This document shows positions 16,644 to 25,744 of a stretch of DNA of 64,000 nt, piece by piece (positions within the stretch are counted from its first letter, which is position 1; every line of letters starts with the position of its first letter). This stretch comes from JAACFF01 sp963807975. GTDB taxonomy: Bacteria; Chloroflexota; Anaerolineae; Promineifilales; Promineifilaceae. The translations under genes and the position numbers were made by a program. The DNA lies in the NCBI GenBank assembly GCA_963807975.1, contig CAWEDV010000003.1, forward strand, positions 310,001-374,000, read 5' to 3'. The notes under the pieces were generated by a model. That model was not told the origin of the DNA and did no database searches. It saw only the letters and a list, made by a program, of their open reading frames with translations.

Positions 16644-18704
16644 TCAGGATTGTGCAACCCGCAAAGGAACAACCTCGATTACACTCTCTTCTTGTTCATT
16701 ACCTCCAACAAGAAGTGGAAGGCGTTTGCCCGTCGGTCGATCATAGATGCCAACAGATGCTGCATAATCACCCGGCTGAATATCTGCCGGAACAGTTATT
16801 GGATGTATCTGGAGTATTACATCCCCTGGCTGCCAGCTCCATGCTGGTGCATCTAGAGCATCTCGTTGGGCCACGATATTTTGGTCAGGATCGATTACGT
16901 GGGTGAAGAATACAACGTCAGTCGTCGACGTTGGCAGATGCACGGGACCTACCAATGTTGGATCGTTCACCCGCCATACTGTTAACAATTCGGCTGTTTC
17001 TCCCGCCGTTACTTGTGGCGACAGCCACTGCGCCTCAACAAGCTGCAGCGCACCGCCAAAATCAGCCAAGGGTTCTGCATTTTCTGGGAACCGATCTGCG
17101 GCGCCGTCTACACTAAAAAAGGTATAGCCCGGGTCGAGATCGTCGTCACGGAGCGTTACCCTTTCCACCGGCTGCAGTAGTCCGTCAAAGGCAGGGTGGT
17201 AGGGGGTTGAATCAGGGATCAACGCATGCGCTGACTTACCCTCGGGCAGAAGCATCGCATAACGGGCATCAACCCAACGCATCTGCTCGGCATCTGTTCC
17301 GGACACTACCATTGCAATAGAAGAATCATGCGCTGGGCCAGGATAGACGGTCGAGATAGTGACCGGCTGGTTTTCCAATTCCTTCTCATTCAAATAGCCC
17401 AGCTCTTCAATTAATGTATGTTGGTATGCGCCGCGCACTTCTGCCGATTGTCCCCAGATTTGGAAGTAGTCTCGTGTGGCGACCAATCCGGCAAAGAGTA
17501 ACCAGACGATCGATCCCACGAGGATGACGGCCCGGCGTGAAATGCCAAAACGCTGGGCTAACAATCGGGCCAGGGTCACAAATCCAACGGCTGGGATGAT
17601 GAAGGCAGCGGGCAGCGCCGCGATATTACGGGTCGTATTCGCCGTCGATCCGGTGATCAAAGAGGGGATGATGCCAACTAGAAACCAGAGCAGAACAAAG
17701 ATGTAGGACGGCCGTTTCCAACGCCACAAACAGACCGCCAGACCTATGATGAAAAAAGCAGCCGTCAGAGCATCAAAGACGGGTCTACCTGGAATATTGT
17801 AGGCTAGAAAATGATCCCCATAACCTGGCCAAACAAAAGCCAGCAGAGCTTGCGCACTATTTTCCACAACCGGCAGCAGATCTCCCTCCTGCACTTGCTG
17901 CAAGGTGCTACCCAACATCGACAGCCGCGTTTGAGATTGCGGGTTGTTGGCCAGGTAGACAAACATCGGAATCGACAAAATGCCTGCTAACAGCAATCCG
18001 GCAAGAACCGGTTTCCAGGAATGCAGGAATGTTTGCCTGTGCAGCAGTATTAAGTAGAGCATGTAAATGGGGAAAAGCAGCCAGGCCACCCGGGCTGCCA
18101 GGTAGATATGGAGCGTGATCAAGATGCTCAAGGCAAAGCCCAACAGCAGCAGAATCATTCGCCATCTGCTTACGGGAGGCTTGTCCCTCTCCACAGTTCT
18201 ATTCTCACCGCTCTGCTTCCCATAAATAATGCGCCAGAAGAACCAGACAGCCATCGTCATGAAAAAGGGAAGCATGCCTGCTCGCAGCGCCTCGCGGCTT
18301 GAGGCCAAAGGCCAAAATGAGAGGGCCATCAGCAGCGCGGTAATCAGCGCCGTTGTCTTGTCGAATGCTTGCTTGCTCCAAATATAGGTCGCCGCAATCG
18401 CTCCCAGGCCAAAGATAACATTGACCATGCGCAGGGCGAATATCCCCTCCCCTAAATAAGCCATGGTCCCCGCCACCATATAACTATAAAGCGGTTCGCT
18501 GCCGTAATTTAATGGGAAGTAATAGCGCAAAACGCCGTCGAGAATCTCGATGGCTTCCCGGCCGTGATTGGCCTCATCATGCGTTAGCCCTGGGGGAAGC
18601 TCCGTCAGGCGATAGGTACGGAGTGCCAAGGCCAGCAGCAAAATGAGGATGATCGGTAAGTGTTTTTTTAGCATCAGTGCTTTTTTGCGGCTGCGGGTTC
18701 CCAC
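16644..18704 (-). CDS. GT39-like membrane glycosyltransferase
   Basis: 686 residues. The catalytic loop reads ELPPGLTHDEANHG (Asp43-Glu44), then GSEPLYSYM, as in the 675-aa paralogue. About eleven membrane helices extend to residue 410. The extracytoplasmic C-terminus contains a single beta-sandwich module opening with FGGALQLVEAQWLSP. The start may be the GTG at 18704 or the ATG ten codons later; neither has a convincing Shine-Dalgarno. It follows a SAM methyltransferase gene by 23 bases and precedes the small membrane protein, suggesting a three-gene unit. Presumed role: lipid-linked sugar transfer to an envelope acceptor. Confidence 0.83.
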   Translation of the reverse strand: MGTRSRKKALMLKKHLPIILILLLALALRTYRLTELPPGLTHDEANHGREAIEILDGVLRYYFPLNYGSEPLYSYMVAGTMAYLGEGIFALRMVNVIFGLGAIAATYIWSKQAFDKTTALITALLMALSFWPLASSREALRAGMLPFFMTMAVWFFWRIIYGKQSGENRTVERDKPPVSRWRMILLLLGFALSILITLHIYLAARVAWLLFPIYMLYLILLHRQTFLHSWKPVLAGLLLAGILSIPMFVYLANNPQSQTRLSMLGSTLQQVQEGDLLPVVENSAQALLAFVWPGYGDHFLAYNIPGRPVFDALTAAFFIIGLAVCLWRWKRPSYIFVLLWFLVGIIPSLITGSTANTTRNIAALPAAFIIPAVGFVTLARLLAQRFGISRRAVILVGSIVWLLFAGLVATRDYFQIWGQSAEVRGAYQHTLIEELGYLNEKELENQPVTISTVYPGPAHDSSIAMVVSGTDAEQMRWVDARYAMLLPEGKSAHALIPDSTPYHPAFDGLLQPVERVTLRDDDLDPGYTFFSVDGAADRFPENAEPLADFGGALQLVEAQWLSPQVTAGETAELLTVWRVNDPTLVGPVHLPTSTTDVVFFTHVIDPDQNIVAQRDALDAPAWSWQPGDVILQIHPITVPADIQPGDYAASVGIYDRPTGKRLPLLVGGNEQEESVIEVVPLRVAQS

Positions 18705-18727
18705 CCAAGTTGGGGATACCAGGCTGG

Positions 18728-19540
18728 CTACTGGTTTTGAGCCACTGCAAAGAGCTCTCGTTCGAAAAACCAGCGAAAGGGGGGCAGATCAAAAGCAATT
18801 CGCCTCAGCGCTGCCATTAATCCATTCTCGTCGCGATTTTGTGGAGGAGAGTCAAGCCAGACTTTGATATTCTGAAATCCAACCTCTTGCAGGGCACGCC
18901 GCATGCTGAGGATGTCCTGCTCATTCACATGAACATCCTGGTTAACCGGTGTGATTGCGCGCGGATCACTGGGATACGCTTCTCCCTGCCCCATCAGTGT
19001 GCGCACCAAGCGCACCCATGGATAGGCATAGGCGTCATACCAACGATTAGGTGCTGTATGGATTATCACCCGGCCATCTCGCTTCAACACCCGGCGCGTA
19101 TCCAACATAGATGCCCGCAGTTCCCAAGGAAATAGATGTTCCACTACATCAAATAGAAGCACACGATCAAAATAATCACTTGGAAAAGGCAAACGCTTGG
19201 CGTCAGACCGGCACACGCCGGCCCCCAGGAACATTGCACTCTTCTCCTCTTGATCGGCCTCCTTTTCCAAATTGATAACATCCTTCGTCATCAATGCCGC
19301 GACTTCGGCATAATCTATGCCAAAGACTTCCACGCCAAGATGCATGCAATGAAGAATGATTTCGCCTCTTCCACAGCCCACATCCAGCACTCGCATCCCT
19401 GGCTCTACTTCGGCAACGGCGAATGCATCCTGCAGCCGGCGTGAAAGATGTTGGCCTTCAGATTCAATGAAAACATCATATCCTTCGCAAGCGGTTAAGA
19501 AGTATTCCTCTGTGTACAGCGTAGAGGGTAAAGATTTCAT
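18728..19540 (-). CDS. Class I SAM-dependent methyltransferase
   Basis: About 270 residues from the ATG at 19540; the frame extends upstream with two more ATGs, none with a clear ribosome binding site. The SAM-binding motif I reads VLDVGCGRGEI, the acidic motif II lies near EVFGIDYAE, and motif IV/post-IV near LLFDVVEHLFPWEL. The overall pattern is Methyltransf_11-like, acting on a small molecule or a glycan rather than nucleic acid. It stands directly upstream of the 686-aa glycosyltransferase, so modification of a lipid-linked sugar is a reasonable guess but unproven. It diverges from the sigma factor gene. Confidence 0.82.
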   Translation of the reverse strand: MKSLPSTLYTEEYFLTACEGYDVFIESEGQHLSRRLQDAFAVAEVEPGMRVLDVGCGRGEIILHCMHLGVEVFGIDYAEVAALMTKDVINLEKEADQEEKSAMFLGAGVCRSDAKRLPFPSDYFDRVLLFDVVEHLFPWELRASMLDTRRVLKRDGRVIIHTAPNRWYDAYAYPWVRLVRTLMGQGEAYPSDPRAITPVNQDVHVNEQDILSMRRALQEVGFQNIKVWLDSPPQNRDENGLMAALRRIAFDLPPFRWFFERELFAVAQNQ

Positions 19541-19731
19541 ATTATTAGTAATCATGGTTTTTCTAATATTCTTCAGATGATTTTGCGGCATTATAGATTT
19601 GCAGGAATTAAGTTGCAAATGCCGGGAGCAGTTCAACGCTCCCTAGGATGCCTCTCACTGCCTACGAGCATTCCAGTTGAAACTTTTATTAGCATACTGC
19701 GTATTGGTGATTAAGTTCTCAGGAGATTGAG

Positions 19732-20319
19732 GTGTTTGCTGATGAGCAGGCCTGGCTCGAACAGGCCAGTAAGGGTGACAAAGTTGCCTTTGGACATTTG
19801 GTTGAAGCATATCAAACGCCGGTTTACAACCTGGCCTATCGAATGCTTAACAATCCTGGTGAAGCCGAAGAGGCTGCGCAGGAGGCGTTTATCCGAGCCT
19901 TTACGAGGCTAGAGAGCTATGACCCGTCGCATAAATTTAGCACCTGGTTGTTGTCAATTACTTCCAACTATTGCATCGACCAACTACGTAAGCGGCGCGC
20001 CCTGCTCTTGTCAATTGATGAACCACTGCCACCCCACCCGGCTCTCCATAGTGATGGGGAAAAAGGCCCCGAAGCGCAGATGATGAACAGCGAACAACAA
20101 GAAATGGTGCAATCCCTCTTAATAGAACTTCCAGCTGACTATCGACAGGCTGTCGTCCTCCGTTATTGGTATGAGCTTTCTTATGATGAGATTGCGGAAA
20201 TTATGGATACCACTGTCAGTGCAATTAAGTCACGATTATTTAGAGCACGCAGGCAGTTAGCTGAAATAGGAATTGAGCAAGGTTTGGCCAAATCTCTACA
20301 GGCCGAGCCAGTGAATTAA
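19732..20319 (+). CDS. ECF-type RNA polymerase sigma factor
   Basis: 195 residues. Region 2 (about 15-90) includes EEAAQEAFIRAFTRL and the DNA-melting segment FSTWLLSITSNYCIDQLRKR. Region 4 (about 125-180) has the helix-turn-helix LSYDEIAEIMDTTVSAIKSR. There is no region 1 or 3, as expected for the extracytoplasmic-function group. The GTG start has AGGAG seven bases upstream. A membrane-anchored zinc-type anti-sigma factor and a membrane beta-helix protein follow in the same direction, the usual arrangement for an envelope-stress regulator with its target. Confidence 0.92.
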   Translation: MFADEQAWLEQASKGDKVAFGHLVEAYQTPVYNLAYRMLNNPGEAEEAAQEAFIRAFTRLESYDPSHKFSTWLLSITSNYCIDQLRKRRALLLSIDEPLPPHPALHSDGEKGPEAQMMNSEQQEMVQSLLIELPADYRQAVVLRYWYELSYDEIAEIMDTTVSAIKSRLFRARRQLAEIGIEQGLAKSLQAEPVN

Positions 20320-20350
20320 GAAGAGGATTAAGAGTGTATTGGAGCGAGTC

Positions 20351-20887
20351 ATGGAACATGAAGAGTATGTAACCCTGATGATGGACGCGCTCGATGGTGA
20401 GCTTGCAGACAGCGGCAAGCAAGACCTGGAGGTTCACCTGCGCGCGTGTCCGGAATGTACGCGTGAGTGGCAAGCATTGTTAGCTATCGACAGATTGTTC
20501 AGGCATACGCCGGCCTTGAGTCCTGCCGTTGGTTTTGCCCAAAGAACGATAGCACGACTGCCCAACCGCAGGGTCCGTGTCTGGGCCATCAGTGCCATCT
20601 ATGGCCTTGTGCTGCTCAGCGGCCTGGTCCCAGTGCTGCTGACTATCTTGGCAATCACCAGATTAGGACCCATTCTTACTCAACCAGCGCTGATGCAGAG
20701 CATCATGCAAAGTATTCAAACCACGATGAATGTTGGCGGTACTATCCTGTCGGCACTTCTGAACGGCGCAGGAGAGATGATTTTACAACAACCAACTTTG
20801 ATAGGCTGGCTATTGGTTATGTTCGGCATCGTATCCCTCTGGGGTGGTGTTTACCGGCAGCTTAGCACAGTACCAGCAAATTCTTAG
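20351..20887 (+). CDS. Anti-sigma factor with zinc-binding N-terminus
   Basis: About 178 residues from the ATG at 20351 (GGAG six bases upstream; a TTG four codons earlier is less likely). The N-terminus carries the zinc-associated anti-sigma motif LEVHLRACPECTREW, i.e. H-x3-C-x2-C, which holds ECF sigma factors inactive. Two or three membrane helices follow (about 78-103, 120-140 and 150-172). Cognate partner: the ECF sigma encoded 31 bases upstream. Release is presumably triggered by an envelope signal. Confidence 0.83.
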   Translation: MEHEEYVTLMMDALDGELADSGKQDLEVHLRACPECTREWQALLAIDRLFRHTPALSPAVGFAQRTIARLPNRRVRVWAISAIYGLVLLSGLVPVLLTILAITRLGPILTQPALMQSIMQSIQTTMNVGGTILSALLNGAGEMILQQPTLIGWLLVMFGIVSLWGGVYRQLSTVPANS

Positions 20888-20898
20888 GGAGCAGAATA

Positions 20899-22005
20899 AT
20901 GAAACGCTTACTGTTAGTTTCTATCGTACTACTTCTACTGATCGCCCCCTCGGGGACCGTGTTGGCCGAGCCTTTCTTTGACACTGTCGTGGAAGATGGG
21001 GAAACGGTCAACAACGATGTAATTGTCTTCGATGGCGATCTTGAAATTGAAGAAAACGGAACTGTTAACGGGGATGTGATCGTTTTTAATGGCGATGCGG
21101 CCGTCGACGGAACCGTCAATGGCGATCTAGTGATCTTCAACGGCGATCTAGATGCAGGAACACAGGCCGCAATAAATGGTGATTGCGTCCTCCTAAACGG
21201 TGATGTTGATAACCACTCTTCCGCCAATATTCGCTGCACCAATATCGAAGGAACCGCGCTCCCTGGCATTGTTCGAGGGATTCAGGCGGTTCCGGCAATA
21301 CCAGACGACCCTGCGGTACCTGAAGTCCCCGATCTTCCGGAGATGCCGGCTAAACCTCCCGTTCCTGAAACCAGGACGGCATCTCGCGCCGGGAATGCCT
21401 TTGCTGATTTCACCCGCACCCTATTCAGCAGTATCTTGCTCGGCGGCCTGGCTTTTGTCGTGGCCTCGGCTTTCCCGAACCATTTGCAGCAGGTCAAATC
21501 GACAATGCGCAAGAAGCCAGTTGCCAGCGGCGCTGTAGGATTTCTAACAGCGATCGCCGTGCCCATTCTCGTGGCCATCTTGGCTGTTATCTCTGCCGTT
21601 TTGACCATTGTCTGCATTGGCTTACTGGGCTTCCCCATCATTATGCTCATCCTCCTGGCCCTGGTTGCTGCGGCAGTTATGGGTTGGATCGCCGCTGGTA
21701 CATGGTTTGGTGAACGCTTGTTTCGCAACAGCGAACGTAGCCTGACTATTAAAGCGGCATTGGGCACCTTCCTCTTCACCTTTATTCTGGGAATAGTGGG
21801 CATGCTAACCGGTGGGTGGCTGGATGTACTGCTGAGCATCGTGATTATCTCTATTGGATTGGGAGCGGTTGCCCTAACACAGTATGGCCGAAAAGCTTAT
21901 GCCGGCCCTGCCGAACCGGCGGGAGTAAATGAGGACGCCGATAAGATTTCGGTGGTATTGGACACCTTACCAGATGACGGTGGGGATCCAATCTCCAAGA
22001 TATAA
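20899..22005 (+). CDS. Secreted/membrane protein with bactofilin-like beta-helical repeats
   Basis: 368 residues. A signal peptide (1-23) is followed by a repeat region (about 30-115) with regularly spaced VNGDVIVFNGD-type units of 15-20 residues, the pattern of polymer-forming bactofilin-like beta-solenoids but facing outward. A proline-rich linker (VPEVPDLPEMPAKPPVPE) leads to four to five membrane helices (about 165-325) and a short cytoplasmic tail. It ends the ECF sigma operon and is the likely regulated target or sensor in envelope stress. No enzyme motif was seen. Confidence 0.78.
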   Translation: MKRLLLVSIVLLLLIAPSGTVLAEPFFDTVVEDGETVNNDVIVFDGDLEIEENGTVNGDVIVFNGDAAVDGTVNGDLVIFNGDLDAGTQAAINGDCVLLNGDVDNHSSANIRCTNIEGTALPGIVRGIQAVPAIPDDPAVPEVPDLPEMPAKPPVPETRTASRAGNAFADFTRTLFSSILLGGLAFVVASAFPNHLQQVKSTMRKKPVASGAVGFLTAIAVPILVAILAVISAVLTIVCIGLLGFPIIMLILLALVAAAVMGWIAAGTWFGERLFRNSERSLTIKAALGTFLFTFILGIVGMLTGGWLDVLLSIVIISIGLGAVALTQYGRKAYAGPAEPAGVNEDADKISVVLDTLPDDGGDPISKI

Positions 22006-22010
22006 AAGAA

Positions 22011-22044
22011 AAAGGGGTGTCTGCAAAAGACACCCCTTTTTCTT
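22011..22044 (+). terminator. Intrinsic terminator of the ECF sigma operon
   Basis: AAAGGGGTGTCT (22011-22022) pairs with AGACACCCCTTT (22028-22039), a 12-bp stem with a 5-base loop, followed by a T-rich run. It lies 6 bases after the stop codon. Confidence 0.9.
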
Positions 22045-22171
22045 TCTGTATTCAATTAGCTCATTAATGTAGTTACTTCTTGAAATACGTCTCTAGGTCA
22101 TCTGCACAACCCAAATGTCACGCAGGTTTGTCACATTGTAAACACCCAGTCACACGCGGTCAACATGGAAT

Positions 22172-22201
22172 TTGCCGTGGCTCCTTGGCGCGTGCTAGAA
22201 T
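22172..22201 (+). promoter_or_regulatory. Promoter of fmt, predicting a leaderless transcript
   Basis: TTGCCG (22172-22177) is 18 bases from TAGAAT (22196-22201), with TG-C giving an extended -10. The ATG of fmt starts 7 bases after the last base of the -10, exactly where transcription should begin. No Shine-Dalgarno sequence precedes the ATG. Confidence 0.65.
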
Positions 22202-22207
22202 GCACGC

Positions 22208-23221
22208 ATGACTAGAGTTGTCTTTATGGGTACGCCCGACTTTGCTGTGCCCAGCTTGAAAAAGCTAATCGAAACGCAAAGGGTTGTTGGCGTCGTAACC
22301 CAGCCCGATCGTCCAGCTGGTCGAGGTCGCAAGCTGCGCCGGTCACCCGTCAAAGCTGCCGCTGAAAGCGGTGGTATTCCCATTTACCAGCCGAAATCGC
22401 TGCGCTCAGAAGAAAGCGCCGCCCCATTGCGAGAATGGCAGCCTGATGTCATCGTCGTTGCCGCCTTTGGCCAGATTCTTCGTCCCCATGTTCTAAACCT
22501 ACCACCCAATGGTTGTATCAACGTCCATGCCTCTCTTCTGCCGCGCTGGCGTGGCGCCTCCCCCATTCAACACGCTATCATGGCCGGAGATAATGAGACA
22601 GGGATCACCCTTATGCGCATGGATGAGGGCTTGGATACCGGCCCTATTTATCTACAAGAATCCTTGGCTATCGATGTCGATGAAACATCCGCATCTCTGC
22701 ACGATCGCCTCTCACTATTGGGCGGCGATCTGTTAGCAGAGCATTTAGACGACATTGTGCACGGGCGTATCGAAGCCACGGCGCAAGATGATACCCTTTC
22801 CACTTATGCCCCGCTGATCAAGAAAGATGCTGGGCTGCTGGATTGGCAGCGCAGCAGCGCAGAAATCGACCGGCATATCCGTGCTATGAGCCCCTGGCCT
22901 GGCGCATATACCTCCTGGATTGGCAATAATCTCAAGATCCTGGCTGCCCGCCCAATCTCCCGGGTAGACAGCGGTGAAGAATCCTTGTTCACTCACATCA
23001 ACCTTGAATCGCTGTCATCTGCACCACCAGGACAGGTTGTAACGTATCTGGGCAACAACTATGCTCAAGCCTCTTTTCTAAAAAAAGATGTCGTTTTGGT
23101 AAGAACCGCTGATGGCTTTCTACTGCTTCACAAATTGCAGTTAGCCGGGAAAAAAGCACTGAGCGCTGCGGACTTCTTGCGGGGACGGCCTGAATTTTCA
23201 AGCGCAAGATTGGGATCATAA
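22208..23221 (+). CDS. fmt: Methionyl-tRNA formyltransferase
   Basis: 337 residues. It transfers a formyl group from 10-formyltetrahydrofolate to initiator Met-tRNA. The N-terminal formyltransferase domain holds the catalytic set Asn105, His107 (NVHASLLPRWRGASPIQ) and Asp143 (MDEGLDTGPIY), matching E. coli positions within one residue. The C-terminal OB-like domain binds tRNA. It begins MTRVVFMGTPDFAVPSL, so the start is secure even though no ribosome binding site is present. panE follows 7 bases downstream and is probably co-transcribed. Confidence 0.96.
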   Translation: MTRVVFMGTPDFAVPSLKKLIETQRVVGVVTQPDRPAGRGRKLRRSPVKAAAESGGIPIYQPKSLRSEESAAPLREWQPDVIVVAAFGQILRPHVLNLPPNGCINVHASLLPRWRGASPIQHAIMAGDNETGITLMRMDEGLDTGPIYLQESLAIDVDETSASLHDRLSLLGGDLLAEHLDDIVHGRIEATAQDDTLSTYAPLIKKDAGLLDWQRSSAEIDRHIRAMSPWPGAYTSWIGNNLKILAARPISRVDSGEESLFTHINLESLSSAPPGQVVTYLGNNYAQASFLKKDVVLVRTADGFLLLHKLQLAGKKALSAADFLRGRPEFSSARLGS

Positions 23222-23228
23222 CGTACTT

Positions 23229-24281
23229 ATGAATATTCTTGTTTACGGAGCCGGAGCCATTGGTGGCTATTTGGGTTCCCGCCTACTGCTCAACGGCCAT
23301 CAGGTGACCATGTTGGACCGCCGAGAAATGGCTGATGTTATCAATGCCGGCGGTATTTCCCTCAAAGAGGCGGGTAATATTGAGCACGCTGCCCCAACGG
23401 CCGTCATCACCATGGAAGAAGCCCTGGCAGACAATGACCAAATCGATCTGATCATCATCGGCTTGAAATCTTATGATCTACCGCTTGCCTTGGAGCATCT
23501 TTCCCAAATCTGCCCCGCCTCCGCCCGCATCCTGACCGTGCAGAATGGCATCGGCGTGGAGCAACCTTTCATCGATCACTTTGGTGCCGAGCGCATCATC
23601 GCCGCATCTCTGACAACGCCGGTGAGCAAAGAAGAACAGAACGTCCTGGTCATCGAACGCAGCGATCGCGGCCTGGGCCTGGCGCCGGCGCTTCCCGGAC
23701 AAGAAATCGACCGGTGGGTATCCTTATTTCAAGATTCCGGTATTGCTACCGAAGGTCTGTCAGATTTTCAATCAATGAAATGGTCCAAAGCGCTGCTGAA
23801 TATGGTCGCCAATGCCACATCTGCTATCCTCAGCATGACCCCTGAGGATATTTATCGCAGCGATTCATCTTATAATCTGGAAGTGCGCATGCTGCGCGAA
23901 ATGCTTTCGGTCATGGATCAGAAACAGCTTCAAGTCGTCGATTTACCGGGCCCTTCAGCCAAGAGCTTGGCCACGGCACTCAAGTTTGTACCTCGCTTCC
24001 TTCTGAAGCCCATCCTTACAAAAATCGTGGCCAAAGGGCGTGGTGACAAAATGCCCTCTTTTTACATTGACCTCGCCTCAGGTCGTGGTAAGAGTGAGGT
24101 CATATTCCATAATGGCGCAGTCGCCGCCGCTGGCAAGGATGCAGGCGTGCCAACGCCCGTGAACCATGTTTTAAACGACGTGCTGCTACAACTTACGAAT
24201 GGGGAGTTAGATCGCCAACAATATGATGGAAATCCAGGGCGATTAGTCTCGGAAGTAAACAAACTGAAACCCATCATGTAA
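23229..24281 (+). CDS. panE: Ketopantoate reductase family protein (2-dehydropantoate 2-reductase)
   Basis: 350 residues. The N-terminal Rossmann fold starts MNILVYGAGAIGGYLGSRL, the NADPH-binding GxGAIG signature. The ketopantoate reductase segments follow: LTVQNGIGVE and the catalytic-Lys helix QSMKWSKALLNMVANA. The C-terminal helical domain ends with the conserved TPVNHVLNDVL region. The likely reaction is NADPH-dependent reduction of ketopantoate to pantoate in coenzyme A synthesis. Several paralogues of this family have other substrates, so panE is the probable rather than certain assignment. Confidence 0.82.
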   Translation: MNILVYGAGAIGGYLGSRLLLNGHQVTMLDRREMADVINAGGISLKEAGNIEHAAPTAVITMEEALADNDQIDLIIIGLKSYDLPLALEHLSQICPASARILTVQNGIGVEQPFIDHFGAERIIAASLTTPVSKEEQNVLVIERSDRGLGLAPALPGQEIDRWVSLFQDSGIATEGLSDFQSMKWSKALLNMVANATSAILSMTPEDIYRSDSSYNLEVRMLREMLSVMDQKQLQVVDLPGPSAKSLATALKFVPRFLLKPILTKIVAKGRGDKMPSFYIDLASGRGKSEVIFHNGAVAAAGKDAGVPTPVNHVLNDVLLQLTNGELDRQQYDGNPGRLVSEVNKLKPIM

Positions 24282-24325
24282 ACGATGGGTCAAATTCGGA
24301 AGATTAGGTACAGTTCATCAGGTAT

Positions 24326-25069
24326 CTAAACTGTATCTTCGGGGGAGAACCACTCCTGTTCAGGGGGAGTCGCAGGCTGCGCTTTTTCTTTTTCTTGCTG
24401 GATCGCCGCTAAGACGCGCCGGTCAAAAATGCGCTTTCCCCAGCGAACCACAAAGAACAGAATCAATATAAGCCCAGCTAAGCTAAAGAAAGTGAAGGTG
24501 ATCAGTGCCAAAACAATCCACAAGGTTTGGCGCGCTTGCTTCATTTCGGCCTTTTCATCTATCGTGCCTTCCCTATCTATAGGATGCGAACGCACTCTAT
24601 CGCCAGGCAAATGGGTGGTATGAACGCCCGTCTGTAAACGAACCTGCTTATCAAGCGCTTCCAAGAACTGCCGTATTAAGGCATTGGCCATGGTGCGCAG
24701 CATGCGGGGCGATTCCTCGGCCGTTTGGCTGATAAAATCTACATCTCCCGCATAGTGGATCGTTGTCGAGCCATCTCCCTGATCAAGGTAAAGCATACCG
24801 TGACCGGAAATGGTTCCTTCAGGGCCTTCGCCGTCAACAGTTACCGCTAATCTGTCATTTTGCTCATCGTCGAGCAGTTGAACTTGACCTTGATATCGCC
24901 CCTTGAACGGTCCATGCTGTACGCGCAGGGCAGCAATATAGTCAGATGGCGATGTTTGATCAAATTCCTCACAGCCAGGAAGGGCCTGCCTTATGGTCGC
25001 CGGGTCATGAAGCAGCGACCAAACAAGTTCACGTGACGCTTTAAATGTGTAGTTCCCTTCGATTTTCAC
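24326..25069 (-). CDS. CoxG-like SRPBCC domain protein with C-terminal membrane anchor
   Basis: 247 residues. The first 150 form an SRPBCC/CoxG ligand-binding fold (starting MKIEGNYTFKASRELVWSLL, with DPATIRQALPGCEEF, the usual CoxG signature). A charged linker and one long hydrophobic helix (about 182-208) follow. In CO dehydrogenase clusters CoxG helps membrane association, but no cox genes are here, so a CO-related role is not indicated. The GTG start has AAGGAG about ten bases upstream. It lies 33 bases after the PhaR-like gene and is probably in its operon. Confidence 0.75.
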   Translation of the reverse strand: MKIEGNYTFKASRELVWSLLHDPATIRQALPGCEEFDQTSPSDYIAALRVQHGPFKGRYQGQVQLLDDEQNDRLAVTVDGEGPEGTISGHGMLYLDQGDGSTTIHYAGDVDFISQTAEESPRMLRTMANALIRQFLEALDKQVRLQTGVHTTHLPGDRVRSHPIDREGTIDEKAEMKQARQTLWIVLALITFTFFSLAGLILILFFVVRWGKRIFDRRVLAAIQQEKEKAQPATPPEQEWFSPEDTV

Positions 25070-25102
25070 GCAGCCAGTCTCCTTGCTTCGCTGCCCTATT
25101 GC

Positions 25103-25705
25103 TTATTCCTCATCTTCTGCCGCGCTACTGGGAGGGTCTTCTACAGGGGCGGCCGCTCGCTTCTCCAGCAAAACATCATCCAATTGTACGGTCAATGCTG
25201 CCAGTTGTTCGTTCAAGCGATCGATCTCGCTGCGCGTCGGCACCCCATGTCGGCTGAGTATCGAGCTAAAATCCTGTCCATCAGGTAGTTCACTGTTCTG
25301 CTGGAAACTGAAGGATAATAATTTGTCACGCAAGTTAGCTGCTTCTTCTGCTGCCAACTCCCCTTTGTTGATCAATACCTGCAGCCGGCGCTCGATTTCG
25401 CTGTCGACTTGATGGAACAAATCCAATGGAACCGAGAGTGAACGGCGCAGCGTGTTCAACGTATCACCGCCAGCCTGCACCAAACCGGTCAAAACAGACT
25501 TGGGCAAAAACCCGCCCTTTTTCTTCTCTTGCTCAAAAATGATTTGGGTAAGTGTAATCGCCGTCAGATCTTCATCCGTCGTATGATCAATGACCGTTAC
25601 TTCTTCTCCCTCGCGGATCAACTTAGCAATGCCATCAAGCGTAATGTAGCGCTTGGCTTCAGTATCGTATAGTTTCCGGTTTGGGTATCTTTTGATTACA
25701 GGCAT
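25103..25705 (-). CDS. phaR: PhaR-like polyhydroxyalkanoate regulator fused to a phasin-like coiled coil
   Basis: 200 residues. The first 60 match the PHA accumulation regulator DNA-binding domain (MPVIKRYPNRKLYDTEAKR, then YITLDGIAKLIREGEEVTV). Such proteins repress phasin genes and are titrated away by PHA granules. The remaining region (about 105-180) is a heptad-rich coil containing VPTRSEIDRLNEQLAALT, a motif shared almost exactly with the phasin encoded next door (VPTQSEIQTLSEQIAELS). GAGGAG stands before the ATG, and the gene has its own promoter. No PHA synthase gene lies in the window. Confidence 0.85.
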   Translation of the reverse strand: MPVIKRYPNRKLYDTEAKRYITLDGIAKLIREGEEVTVIDHTTDEDLTAITLTQIIFEQEKKKGGFLPKSVLTGLVQAGGDTLNTLRRSLSVPLDLFHQVDSEIERRLQVLINKGELAAEEAANLRDKLLSFSFQQNSELPDGQDFSSILSRHGVPTRSEIDRLNEQLAALTVQLDDVLLEKRAAAPVEDPPSSAAEDEE

Positions 25706-25744
25706 GGGCCAGCTCCTCTATGGAACACTGCGTCATATTTTGCT

